Made by a program: the position numbers and the translations under genes. Positions 20,901-33,600 of a stretch of DNA of 64,000 nt are shown here, in pieces. This DNA comes from Rhizodiscina lignyota. Its lineage: Eukaryota; Ascomycota; Dothideomycetes; Aulographales; Rhizodiscinaceae. Position 1 is the first letter of the stretch; the number at the start of each line of letters is the position of its first letter. The DNA is taken from assembly GCA_010015805.1 (NCBI GenBank), contig ML978122.1, positions 1,460,453-1,524,452 of the forward strand, written 5' to 3'. Under the pieces are notes generated by a model. That model was not told the origin of the DNA, did no database searches, and saw only the letters and a list, made by a program, of their open reading frames with translations.

Positions 20901-23900
20901 GGTTCAACACGCCGTCAATTCCTTGGTACCCACTTTTCACCAGCTCTCTGCTCCAGGCGATTCTTTGAAAGAGAGACTTATGAAACCACCAGGACACACC
21001 AATGGTCTACATCCGAACTTCATTGGCGCCGACATCGCATCGAATATTGCCCCACGTCCACGGCACCATCAACTACCTATCTCCAAGCGAAGAGTCCTTC
21101 GAAATAGAATCGCCTCGAAAGGAACATCTTGTGTTTGGCTCGAATGTTCTTCGGAACTTTTGGTCCCAAGTATGGATCCATTCTTTCATCAAGCATGCAG
21201 GCCTTGCAAGACCCCTTGACGACTTCCCCAAAATTTAGCTCTTCCAAACTCTTCCGATGCCCCGACGTATATTTAATATCCGGTCTCCTTCTAATAACGG
21301 CTTGAGGTGGGATGCTAGGTGCTTAGGCAGGAGTAACCTCCGAAATGTTGGCCTCTGTCAGCGCCGGGCATTAAGGCCGAGCCATATTTCGTCGAAATAT
21401 TTCGGGCGGGGAAGAAGAGCCTGGAGAATACGACCGACGGAAATTATAAAGTTGAAGAGAAGCTCGTCTCCAAAATCCTAGAGCGCATTTGTTCACTGGA
21501 TATCAAACTGAGTCTCTACACATCAGATGAAAAGCATCTGATCAGCATTCCTCTGGACGGCCTCTGCCACGTTGTGGAAGCTGCGTGTCCCCAATGCGGA
21601 CAAAGGCGATTCCTGATTCAGCCCAATGGAATTCCTTCCGGTCAATCCGGTTTTCTCAGTTTGCGATCATCCGCTGGGCGACGGAGATTTCCCTGGCCAA
21701 GCCTCTGTATGTTGTGCAGCCTGCGAGTATTACGCCGAATGGGGCAACTCCTCCGTCCGACCATTTCACAATTACGGAGACGATGTTATGGCTCATCACA
21801 CCCACCGAGTCCGGTCGGAGACGTAGTGTAAGGTCTTGCAAGGCTACACTGCGGTTGACGTCTACGAGTATTTATTCCCTGGGGATTTGCGGTCAAACAA
21901 GTACCAACTTTGTGTATTTCTGGGATTTCGCGCCCCCTCTCATACAAGCCTTTAAATCTCACCGGTCTGACAGCGGCCGCTGTTAGATACAGCATTCTCC
22001 ATTTCGCCCTTCGTCAACATCCAATTCGTAAAATGTCTCAGATTTCAGTTACACAGGCAGCATGCGCACAACTCGCTTTCTTTTCTCTGTCTGCGATAAT
22101 GACTAGGGCAAGCGGTAATCCCACCGCATGCGAGACCGAACACGAACGTCCAATCCGACGCGGACGCCTTGTCAACAGCACAAGACAACTCTGGGGAGCT
22201 TCAGATCCTCCGACGCCAACTTCTGCTCGAATTCTCCTACGTCATGCGTAACATGATGTTGACGTCCGACGGGCGTAAATGAGGCTCTTAGCCAGGAGGC
22301 GAGTTTCACAACAGGCATGGCGGCCAACAATAGCCCATCTGGCCCCAGTAATACCTCTATTAGATGGATGACCTCGGACTTGAGCGTTTGAGGGACTTCG
22401 TCAAGCGACAGGCGACGCAGACAATCAACGTATTTTGCTCGGCACCGGCGCCTCGAAAGCTTGTATACCCGGATCGTTTAGGCAAGAATGTGGTATTCCT
22501 TCTCGGTCTCACACCAAGACCCGCATGCACACGGGACACGCAATGGGGCTCTCGAGCGGGCGTATTACTCGTGGGAAGTTTATCGATGGATCGAGCGATC
22601 GGGGTGAGGGATCAATAACGCTGGACGGGAAGGATCTGAATCCCGGCGCCCTCCCTTGCTGTGCTATGCAGGGCCACGGTGGCTCGTTCGCCGCAGCGGC
22701 ACTTGGCACCCACACGATCTCGGTCCGTTCCTCGCATCTCCGAAGCTTGAGAAGAGCTTGATTTCCTATCGCAGTTCTCGCCGTATCGAAACCTGACGCT
22801 GGTCGCAAGCTTTGTTCTACCATCGCCTCTTTGCCGATGAGTTGTTGCTTGCTGGAGCGGAGCATCGCGTCCGAAAGTTCAGCAGAGGCCGCTGCCGCCC
22901 CCGCAGATCCCCTAGCAAGTCACAAAGCTGCTTTTAGGCAAGACTAAACGGCGTGGTCCCACTTGGATGCTGCGAGTGTTTGCTTCTGCCAAGTGGTGAG
23001 CACAGCGACTACGTCACTCGTCATATTTGGTGCTTGTCACGACGACCCGGCAGTGTGGTTGGACGTAGCACTAAAGAGCACTAAAGAGGATATGAGTGTT
23101 GTCTGTTGAGGACCGTTGAAGTGCCGAATGCGTGGATGAGTGCTCCACTTGCGCTGGGGTTGAGCGGCCGCAATTGGAGCAGCACGCGAGAGACTCGCAC
23201 ACTGGATCACGCCTATGCAGATCAGCCGGCTTGTCCGTCAACGATCGACCAGTGCTTGGCGAACGTGGTTGGTTGTATTGAGTCGCAGCTTGTTGGATTG
23301 AGCCAGGATTTCGCTTATCTTGACGTCCGCCTGCTATCCCACACCCACCTGATGGCCACATCACCACCCCCACCCCACGCTTGTCATGCTGGCCTAAACT
23401 CTACATGCCTGCGACCAGCCATTGTGAGCGCCAGGTAGGGAGCATGTGAAGCGCTGCAATGCGCTTCTAGCAGTTGGACCAACAGACACCTCCAGTAAAC
23501 GACGATGGGATTTGCTTTCGCGCCTTCCGCCACTGGCTTCGTTGCGAGCACGGTCTCTAGCGTTATGTAAGTGCTATAGTTCTTTTATCGCTCTTCTCCA
23601 CAGTACAGTCACTACAGTGCATTTCGTCTATACTGTTTTGCCGCCCCTAGTGGTAATCTTACGGTAAGGCACATTCGTAACTCAGCCACTTGCGAAACAA
23701 CGCAGCTACGGCTGAAGTTGTCCGCTATACCATGGTGGAGGTCAAGGCGTCAGGCGTCTAACCCTACGGCTCGCTATGGTATTGCAAGCATCTCAGCTAC
23801 AGGGGCTTCCCCCGTCTTGGGCTTGAATGGGTACGAGCTCTATCTATACCATACATATCCACGAACTTCCGTTATTGACCATTCGTTGCTGATCGGAATC

Positions 23901-23942
23901 CTTCACCTTTTGTATCTATTCGTTTCCTTTCTATCTTCGCCT
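17991..23942. other. 6-kb gene desert
   Basis: No gene could be supported on either strand. Short frames occur, for example a protein-like minus-strand frame ending at 18937 (69 residues with WREIDEANETIG and WMEDADFHGEDF) and plus-strand frames at 19480-20037, 20782-21219 and 21585-21986. None matches a family I know and none extends by clear splicing. A decayed multi-exon gene at about 18.9-20.3 kb on the minus strand is possible. There is a small direct repeat (AGCACTAAAG) near 23070-23090. Confidence 0.45.
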
Positions 23943-26847
23943 ATGTCGACTCAATTTCCTCACCATCCCCCGGATATCCACTCCCAATTATCTCAAGACC
24001 TTGGCCGGTCTGGGTCGTTCAAGAAGCCCGAGATGCCAACCTCAGCTTGCATGAGCTGCAACCGCCGCAAGCTGAAATGCGACAGAGAAGCGAGCGGATG
24101 CAGCAATTGTGTGAAATCGGACGTGGTAAGAATTGCCATACGCACCTATCTTAGTAACACGCTAACATTTATGTAGACATGTTGTTCTCCCGCTTCGAAT
24201 TGCCAAGTTGTTCTCATGCTAACAGCTTCGCTAGGCATCTATCCCCCGCAGAAACGAGCAGCTAGGCGTAAACGGGGCCCGTACAACAAGGAGAAGACGA
24301 GGAGGGAGAGGGAGCTTGAAGCGTCTCTGAAGTCGTTGGGTCTCAAGTCTCTCGAACTCACCGATTCTTTTGGAAGTCAAAGTATCAGCATTCCAGGTAG
24401 CTTTGATGGGATCCCGACAACTGGAGCTGTTGGCGCTCCATTCGGTGCGGACCCTGCGGGCGCCATTGCACAGTGGGCAAATGCGATACACGGAATCAAC
24501 AGCCACTCGACAACCCCAAACAGGAGCCCGGAGAAGAAGCATGTCATGCATAATATGCAACAATGGCCTGTTCTACCGCCAATTGCAACAGACCATGCCA
24601 TACCGATGCAACACAGCGCTTCATATGGACCTCCAATGGCGTACTCCCACTCTCCAGAACAGACGCACAGCAGTCTTCTTCTTGAGAATCAGCATGATCT
24701 TATCTTCGGCTCTCCAACGTCGACGACTCCCTCGCTGTACCCTTTGCATCCACCTTCGAGCCAAATACTGGAGTATTGGCAAATATTCACGGTCAACAGT
24801 ACGTCAATCCACCTCTACACTCAGTGTAACGAAGCTAACAAGCCTAATAGTTGATCCTGTAACGAAAGTGCTTCATGTGAGTAGTGTTCCGCATGCTTTT
24901 CGACGTTCTCTGCTCAATGGCCTATCGATGGAAGTCATCGTCATTCCTCCCCAATCCTCTTTCTACGAGTCTCGAACCACGTCCATGAGAATGTTGCATC
25001 ATCAAATATCTGTTCATCGCGACTTTCGAACTTGTAATCTCAGGTCTTGATTCTCCACTGCTTCTACGGTCTTCGCCTTTGGAGTTTTCGCTCCCGGAAG
25101 TCTCACCTTGCTGATTAATCTCCAACGCTACAGGTACCTTCATTTGGGAGTCATATCATGGAAGCGAAGCTCAATCTTCAAGCGCTTGATGTCGGCCTTG
25201 AGGCTCTCATGTTCGCTGTTTATTTTGCAGCGGTCACCAGCCTAACTCCAAGCGAGTGCCAGATGCGCTTCGGAGAAGGCAAGGAAACACTGTTAGCTCG
25301 GTACAAAGTTGCCGTGGAAAAGGCCTTGGGAAAATCCAACTTGCTCACGTCACAAAATATCATGACATTGCAGGCACTTACACTGTACTTGGTAAGGTTA
25401 CGATATGGCCTCAAAGAGCTGCAGACGTGCTAACCCGAGTAAAGTCATGCCTCCGCGTCACCGATACCAGCAGGATGACATACACTCTGACTGGCCTCGC
25501 CATACGTCTTGCCAGATCCATGGATTTGCATTTAGACGATCCGCGTCTCAATCTTTCTCCGTTCGAAAACGAGATGCGAAAACGACTGTGGTGGACCATT
25601 TGCTCATTAGAGTGTCGTTCTGCCGAGGAGTACGGCTTTCATCCGTCTCTCGGCGGGCAGACATTCGATTGTTCACTCCCACTCAATGTCAACGACGAGG
25701 ACCTTGACCCGGACTCTACTGAGCCCCCTGAGTCCCGGCCCGGATGCACCAGCATGACATGGGCTCTCGTCAGATTCGAGCTGGCAAAGATTATCTTCCG
25801 CGTTTGGAACTTATCGTCGAAGCAAGACAAAGACAAAAGTCTAAACCCTCGAGACCTCGAACTGGAAAAGGAGCGGATCCTTGACGACGGCCAACGCCAT
25901 CTTGAGACGCAGTATCTGAAATATTGCCGCAGCTCCCGCCCTTTTGACTGGATGACGGCCACTTTTACCCGGCTGATGATTGTAAGTTACCGCCCCAACT
26001 ACCCCTCGCAAGTCACCCCACGGCGACCCACATGACAATTCGCCACCCATGTCAAACTTTGCTAATACTGTCGCAGACGAAATTGAGACTAATACTACAT
26101 CATCCGTTCAACCCCGATGCCGTTCATCCCTTACCCAAGGAACTGAGGGAGAAATGTTTCCATACGTCGATCGAAATCCTTGAACAGTCTTCTCTTTTGA
26201 GAAACGAGCCTCGCATCAAGCGATGGATCTGGATTTTCCTCAATCACCATCAATGGCAGGCTCTCTCGTACATTCTATCCGAACTATGCCACCGCACCGG
26301 AAGCGAGCTCGTTGACCGAGCATGGCGGATCGTAGACGAGACAGTCGCCAACTGGGACGACAGATACGACAGAGTCCGACAGAGCGTCATGTGGGAACCA
26401 ATGAATAGGCTATTGATCAAAGCCCGTCAGGTCCGCGAGCATGACCTCATCTCCAGGCAAAACTCCTACGCCAGCTCTAGCAGCGACCATAACCAGCATA
26501 CCAGTCCCAATTTTATAGATCCCTGGGCTTCGAACAATACGTTCCAGCAGACAGAGCCCTTGACCATTGCGCCGTCAGCCGTCACCACCCAAGGAGGACC
26601 TCAATTCGGGAGCTTTGAAGAGCCATGGTTCGGAAATGCTTCAGTCACGTCTGCGGACCTCATGCTACCAAATATGCCTACTTTGTGTCCAGATCCGGTC
26701 GAGTCCGGCTTCTCGACGCCTCTGCAGCCGAGCACGTCCGCTCCAACAAGGACGAATTCGGATCTGCAGTCTCTCGTTGAGGGATTCGAAAGTCTTCGGC
26801 CCGACGAGTTTGCAGCGCTTTTCGAGAATTATCCGATGACTTATTGA
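23943..26847 (+). CDS. Zn(II)2Cys6 transcription factor, likely cluster regulator
   Basis: Zinc-cluster regulator of 780 aa. Model 23943..24125, 24177..24180, 24235..24798, 24851..24876, 25134..25391, 25445..25981, 26077..26847. The cluster starts CMSCNRRKLKCDREASGC-SNCVKSDV. The final ligand Cys is restored only if a 4-nt exon (24177-24180) is spliced between introns of 51 and 54 bp, each with a GCTAAC branch site; the product then runs TCIYPPQKRAARRKRGPYNK, a usual continuation. The rest carries the fungal_trans domain: LFAVYFAAVTS-like segment, TYTLTGLAIRLARSMDLH and MRKRLWWTICSLE. The C-terminus is Ser/Pro-rich. It lies 525 bp from the end of chorismate synthase and at the edge of the aromatic-precursor cluster, so it is the natural candidate to control it. 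The 257-bp fourth intron is long for this window. Confidence 0.88.
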
Positions 26848-27372
26848 TGAAGTTATGATTGTCTCTTTTCGGAAGGGGCTTTGCCTCTATCCCGCTTTTC
26901 AGCGACCTTCGCAGTACACATCATCTGGGAGAATATGAACTTCTTTGCGGCGTTTTGGTGGAGAAACACCAAGGCGAGAACAGGATGGGAGGTCTTCTGA
27001 GGCGATTTTTTATTCATTTTGCTCCCGGCGTTTGTCGGCGTCCTAATGGCAAATATGCCTTTTATACCATACAAGAACGGTAAGGGTGGACGGTTGCAGC
27101 ATGAAACATTTCGCATCGCGTGGAGGGAGGAAATTGAGTGGACGAAACTCGGACCTACGGAGTAGTCGTAACTCCGAGGTCACATGACGTGATTGCAAAC
27201 GGGAATTAAGTGTAGCACTTTAACTTTGAAAGTCAGCTGCAAAAATGGACATACATGAGCTGACGCTCTAAATATCGAGATCGAGATCAAATTTACCCTA
27301 TGACTCGACTATTGCTCTATTTATGCACATTAGATGTCATTGGCTTAGCAGTGAAGCAGTCGAAGGGTATAT
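26848..27372. other. intergenic between convergent regulator and chorismate synthase
   Basis: 525 bp holding the 3' ends of two convergent genes. No further gene was recognised. Confidence 0.5.
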
Positions 27373-28799
27373 TTACTGCCCCAGTTCCGCGGCCTGGCCC
27401 TGCCGGCCCAAGGCCCCTTCGCCCCCCTCGCAACATGTTTCCTTACACTTGCCTCCCCTGAACCGTACACTGAGAAGTCTCTTCTCACATTTCTCGTTAA
27501 TGGTCATCTCTTTGACTGCATTCAAAGCAAGCTGTGACTGGTCGATTGGAGGAAGTAAAGAGCGTGCAGAAAGCCTCGCTTGCTGGGCCAAGATGGCATC
27601 CATGAGGACAATGGCCGCCATCGACTCTACAATAGGGACTGCTCTGGGAACGACGCATGGATCGTGCCTTCCTTGGACTTCAAGAACGCCCGGCTCCATG
27701 TCGAAGGATGTTGTGTTTTGTGTCTTTCCGATCGTTGCTGGAGGTTTGAATCCGACTCGGAAGTAGATGGGAGCGCCATTAGAGATCCCTCCTTGGACGC
27801 CACCGGAATTATTTGTCTTGGTAGTAAGGCGAGGACTTGAAAATATGCTGCTTGGGTTTCTGGAAGCTGGCGACGATGCACCAGATGGTATGAACGCATC
27901 GTTGTGGATCGATCCTGGGAATTCAGTGCCATCAAAGCCGGAACCAATCTCAAAGCCTTTCGACGCGGGAATGCTCATCATCGCAAACGACAGCATAGCT
28001 TCTAGTTTATGGAAAGCTGGCTCTCCCAACCCGGTTGGTGCATTTCGAATTACACAGGTTACACTGCCGCCGATGCTGTCTTTCCTGTCACGGTATGTCG
28101 AGATCACCTGGCCCATTCTGGAAGCGCCAAGGGGGTGTGGGCATCGTACGGGTGCATAAGAATCGACCTGTTCCCGGGTGACAGTCTTCAGGAGATGCTC
28201 GAATTCCGAGTGAGGCTCCAGAATGAGCTGGTCTACGGTTCTAGGAAACAGCTTTTCAGATCCGACCGATGAGACGAAGGCTACGATCTCGATCCCGTGC
28301 GCCTGGTATAAGTACTTTTCTGCAATGGCGCCCGCAGCTACCCGACCTTTCAGTCCCATAAAGTCAGCTGTCCGTTTAGGTTCTGTTTCGATATCTACGT
28401 ACCGATGGTCTCACGAGCACTGCTCCTACCACCTCCCGAAGATGCTTTGATGCCGTATTTCTCCAAATATGTCCAATCCGCGTGACTTGGACGAGGGTAT
28501 TGATCGATTTTCGACCTCTTATAGTCCTGCGGCCGTGTGTCTTCATTTCGGACCATTAGAGCAATGGGAGTGCCAAGGGTGACTCCGTTCTCGATGCCGG
28601 ATTGGATTTCGATTCTGTCTTTTTCGTTCCTAGGAGAGTTCAGGACGCTCTGACCGGGTCTCCTCCTGTTCAGCTGGCGATGGATGTCTTGCGAATCGAG
28701 CTGCATTCCTGGCGGCACATTCTCGACGATGCAACCTACGGAGCGACAGTGCGACTCTCCGTACGTCGTAACGCGAAAATGCTCTCCAAAACTCGACAT
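27373..28799 (-). CDS. chorismate synthase (cluster copy)
   Basis: Converts EPSP to chorismate, the last step of the shikimate pathway, using reduced FMN. Model complement(27373..28346, 28403..28799), 456 aa, one intron of 56 bp. Signatures are TYGESHC near residue 14, [25 protein letters not shown] (completed across the splice), [21 protein letters not shown] and [13 protein letters not shown]. The C-terminus has an extra Cys/Lys/Gly-rich tail (about 40 residues) beyond the usual family end. It is divergent from prephenate dehydratase. The normal fungal pathway is served by one housekeeping gene, so a copy lying beside prephenate dehydratase, DAHP synthase and an NRPS-like gene is probably a dedicated paralogue; that needs the rest of the genome. 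Catalytic motifs look complete. Confidence 0.93.
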
Positions 28800-29431
28800 G
28801 ACGAAATCTCAGTGGCGAGGATTTAGAAGAAAGAAGCTTCAAAAGGGAATAAGGGTCTAACGGTGCACCCCAGATTATGTATATCAAGCTAACTCGAGCC
28901 AGAATGCCATCATCGTTTGCATCACCAGATCCATTTCTCTTGCATTCTCGATCGATTATCGATCGAGATTCAAGAATGGACCGAAGGCCTTGGCCTTTTC
29001 GGCGGTGGACCATTATGACGCTGGTTCAGACAATTTCAGGGTCGCGCAAGCTCTACAGTCCCACTGGAAGCGCGTCATAGCCCTCACGACAGGCTTTGCC
29101 ACCTCTTATACTCTCTAGCTCGAGGCAGTCTAGGCCAGTCTTTGTCTCTACATTGGCCTCCTCTGTGGAGTTGAGGCTGACGATGTTGAAATCCCCGAAT
29201 ATTTTTGCCTTTTCGGCCCCGACAGGGGTGACATATGATGCGCAGACCCTGAGAGGTTTCGCCATGTGCGTTACGAAAGAGGAAAGTCCTTTCACGAATA
29301 TCCTCTTCTCAAACAGTTAAATATTCAGACCCTGGAGACCCTTTGGAAGTCATTGCCCCAAGACTTGAATATTAGACGTTCAAAAAGCCTCCTAACATAA
29401 ACACAAACACACACACAAACACACACACAAA
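28800..29431. promoter_or_regulatory. bidirectional promoter, chorismate synthase / prephenate dehydratase
   Basis: A 632-bp spacer between divergent genes of the same pathway. An (ACA/CACA)-rich microsatellite runs at about 29398-29431, directly up to the prephenate dehydratase ATG. No operator was identified. Confidence 0.5.
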
Positions 29432-30611
29432 ATGAACTGCGAAGAACCGATTGTTGCATACCTTGGCCCAAAGTCTAGCTGGACTTCCCAGGTTCGTTTT
29501 CATGCATGACGCTTATTCAATCCTTTACTTGCTTTTCTGCAACAGTACTAATGCTCTTCAACCAGGCTGCAGAGAAATGCTTTCCCGGTTCGGAATATCG
29601 TCTGACACCTAAAGAAACCATCCAAGGCAGGTCCACGCTGACGGTAAATGAGACTGATACTAATCCGCTTCATCACAGACGTCGTAGAGGCAGTCCAGAG
29701 CGGCAAAGTCGACCGAGGCGTAAGTACCCCGTATACTCGCAGCTTGGCAACATACTTACAATGTGAGACAGGTCATACCTTTCGAAAATAGCTCGAACGG
29801 AACCGTTATCACAACGCTAGATACCCTTTCCACGTCACACTTGGAGTGTTCGGACCTCACGATAGCTGGCGAGACGACGCTCAAGATATCGCATTGCTTG
29901 CTTGTGCGGTCAATAGAGCATGGTCAAATCACACCTCCCGACTCCCCTGCTGGTGCAGGTACCCCCGCAGACCATACAGATCAAGGCTCGCGAAGCCTGG
30001 ACGGCTCCGCATTCGCAGAATTAAAGCGGATCAAGCACGTATACTCGCATCCACAAGCGCTGGGCCAATGTCGGGAGTTCTTAGCGGCGAACTTGCCGTG
30101 GGCGGAGCTGCACCAGACCTCCTCGACTGCCGAAGCCGCAATTATCGCATCAAAGGACCATACCAACTCCTCGGCCGCCGTCGGCAGCGTGTTGGCGGCG
30201 AGGCAAATCGGCCTGCGCGTGCTGCTTGAGGGTGTGCAGGACGTGCGCGAAAACTCAACACGGTTCCTCGTGCTCAAGCGCGACCCTGCTGATGCGCCAC
30301 CGTGGCATTCTTCGAGAACCCATCCGGAAGGCGAGCAACGCAAGCTGCTCGTGTCGTTCGCAATCGACCAGCGGGCGCAGGGCAAATTGGCCCATGCGCT
30401 AAGCACGTTTAATAAACCCAGCATCCAGCTCACGAACATCCATTCACGCCCGAGCCGCAAATCGCCGTTCCACTACGTGTACTTTGTGGAGATCCAGTGG
30501 CGTGCTGAGAAGGATGGCGGACAGCAGCTTCAGGACGCGCTGCGAGACTTAGGCAAAATCTCACAAAGTCGCCGCTGTCATGGCACTTGGGGGCCGACTT
30601 TAGAGTGGTGA
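29432..30611 (+). CDS. prephenate dehydratase with ACT domain (cluster copy)
   Basis: Converts prephenate to phenylpyruvate with loss of CO2 and water. Model 29432..29491, 29566..29626, 29679..29719, 29772..30611, 333 aa. Intron 2 is best read as GC-AG, because only the donor AAG|GCAGGT keeps the frame into DVVEAVQSG. Catalytic-domain landmarks are VAYLGPKSSWTSQAAEKCF at the N-terminus, GVIPFENSSNGTV, and the family triad NSTRF (Thr-Arg-Phe). The C-terminal ACT domain starts KLLVSFAIDQ. Its ligand-contact motifs differ from the classical GALV/ESRP forms (here GKLA and HSRP), which could mean altered phenylalanine feedback; this is inference. It directly supplies phenylpyruvate, the expected substrate of the nearby synthetase. 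Confidence 0.92.
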
Positions 30612-33600
30612 TTAGATGCAACTGGGTGTGGGATGGGATTCCCACGGTGCAAGTTTGATGGCTAGGCGGCACCGCACCGCGTGGGATGTTCGCTTCTTGT
30701 TTGGCATGTATGTACAGTACTTTGGGATAGGGTTTGCGTTGGCGTTGGATGCGGAAATTGATCTACCAAAAAGTTTAGTATGGCAATGTACAATATCCGT
30801 GATATTTCCTGCAATGATCTGATTGTGGCTACCCTGTCTCGTGGATCGCGGTTCGGGGGTTCTGCCTCCGCTGACCGTCGTTGTGGGATGACCCTCAATG
30901 GGAGCTATTTGTGGGTGTGGAAATGCATGTGTCGCTCCACTGATCCTCGCGAGTTGGCAAAGCAAAGATAATTGTTTCGCGACCAACAGCACGAACTAGG
31001 CTTAATGGCGTTCAGTGTGCTCTGGCGTGATTCTAGCCACCCCTGCGAGATGCAGCAATCAGTCGAGATGCACTGTTCCAGGCACTTGGAGGATTTGATG
31101 AGAAGGGGTATGCAGTACGCCATCCTTTGTAAGTCGCCTTACCTACCACGCCCAGCCAGGAGTAAGAGCAGCAATCTCGAGTCTTGGACTTCTCCATACG
31201 AAGTGGTGGACCATGTGCTCTAGACTCAGTCTTACAAGACCAAACCCCACGTCATACTCGCGAGCTTCCACCGTCCTGGGCACGCGTTCAGGGTGGAGGC
31301 GCTCGCACTTGCGGGGACGTCCCTGGATGGCGGAATGGCAGCTACAGCTGCGGAAACGAGTTTCTAACGACACCCAGGCTTCGACATGCACCTTGTGGGT
31401 ATTCAGTGGGGTAGCGCCACTCTCGGGAGCCAACGTTTTGCCCAGCACCCTGTTGCCTGCGCAGATCAACGTCCTGGCGGCATCCTCTCCACCCAGTCAG
31501 CCAGGAGCCGCAATCAGCTTGCCGGTAGACTAAAAGAGTCCCTTGAATTGCACCCTCGTTCGCACGTCCATGCAAGCCGTGCCGAAATGCCTGTTGCGAA
31601 AACTCCGTAAAGCCTCGATTCGGAAATTAACTGCCAATCACCAACACTCGTTAAGGAGCAACTCCTCCGTTCCTTATACAACGTTCGGGCCCGGAAGCTG
31701 CTCCGGGATTCGTTCGTTTGCTAACCGCCCATGGCATTTCGAACCCGAACCACCTTCGAGCCTCATGCCCATTCTCCATAGTCTTGCACTAGGTACTGCA
31801 GCGTGCAGCCTGCTCCGCGAGGAATCAGTTAGCCACCATCTCAGTCCGTTCCTCAACCAGTCCAGTCGAGACCGCAACATCCTCTCCACAACTTTGAGAG
31901 ATGCATACGCGTGTTCAGACGGAGTACTTGCACTCGTTTTGCTCGCGTGGGGAGCGTTCGAGGTCGGCTATTCGCAACAGCCTTTGCACTCACGGGTACC
32001 AATTGCCCATTCACCCCTGTGCCCTCATCCGGCCCTAGGAACTGTGAATCTGTATCTTCCTAGTCAGCTTACTGAGCTTGCGTGAGGGTAGATACCAATT
32101 GCCCATTTTTACGCGGATGCCGGTGCACGTTTATCGCATCCAGAATGATATGGCTTTCGATTGTGCCATCTCCGACTCTCGTAAAATTAAAGACCCTGAA
32201 TATTCCTTCCGTCAGATTCAGTATGCCCATGTCAGGGTGAGATTCACGATTCGGATCTTGTTCTACCGTAAATAGAATAAGCAACGCCCAAGTCGCTCTT
32301 ATCTCTACCGGGCTTGTGTCGAAAGCAGACGAGGCCAGCGATCTTCTTAAAGGGTCCTTTCTGTATGCGGTAGCGGATGGCATTGACTACTTCAAGCGAA
32401 CCCTGAAGGATGCCAAAGCATTTCGCAGGCCATTTGCAGGATGACGACATATTTCTGAGAGACGTCAATCTGACCATTAAGGTAACGAGAGCGTCGCTGA
32501 CTTGTGATAAGTTTACATGATTCCACATTGAGCGCATCAATAGTCTTCACCATTATCTGGAATTGAGGTACACATTTCGTCCCGGAATGCACAATTGACC
32601 GCAGCAGGCGCTTCGAGTAGCATTCGCATCTGCCGTATGCTGTAACATCAGCCATTCGGCATCCGAAACGCTTGAGTAAGGATCCACAACGGCAAATGCT
32701 CGCTTGAGTCAGGAAGTTCGTAATCACTATCGTGAAGTGGTGCGGTTCAGCCCCAAAGCTCGCAACCGGTACTGTCAAAGGACGGAATCATCTAGTTTGT
32801 TCCGTAATCTCTCCGGATACATGCTGGCCAACATCGTATCGAATTAGCTTCCACGTCTTCTCGTGTGCTGAGGAGATCATGACTGCAGAATCGCGTTCCA
32901 CAGCATGCAAGACATTTTGCGTTCGCCTTGCTTTTTGCATGCCCATAAGCAGCTATTATCGCGGCATGGTCCGAAGCAAGTATACTAGGCGACCGGAGTG
33001 ATTTAAACACCGCGGAATCGCGGGATTTGCTCACACGATACTACCGGAGCTGTTAATTAATTAATAGAAGAGTTGAGCGTAACTGACGCGTAGCGAAAGG
33101 CGTCGACTCTCCAGACGTCCAGGATAAGTAACCCTAATGGCCGAAGCGGCCGCTGAGAAGCGCAAGCCGTATAGGCAAGGAGGTTAGGTGGAAAGAAAAT
33201 GGAATCTGGACCAAATGAGAGACGTTAATTAGGGGAGGAATTCTACTCCGGAACGTTTACTAAACTTTTGAAGATGCATTTGCTTAAAATGTCGAAATTA
33301 TGTAGATACTTTCGGAATAATCACGTGATATAAATTTGGCAAGAGCTGAGCTCTCGGCTGAGATTGAGGGAATTTGGATGATTGAGGGTAATAATGGTAT
33401 TAACGTGCAACCGAGCTTATCCTTGAAGCACTTTCAGAAAGACCCACGAAATGAAGGGTGTTTTCCAGTTGTCCGTGCCATTGCCTTGGCGTTATAAATT
33501 AGTCCGAGACGAGCCGAGCTGGCAGGCCCTGCAGTGCCGCAGCCGCAGTTTGTCGGCCAACAAACTTCGCCTCCTCCGGAAACGCTCGCCCTCCCATTTC

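Noticed and set aside
20782-21986. Plus-strand frames of 130-145 residues
   Set aside because: No recognisable family and no joinable exons; reported only as part of the desert.
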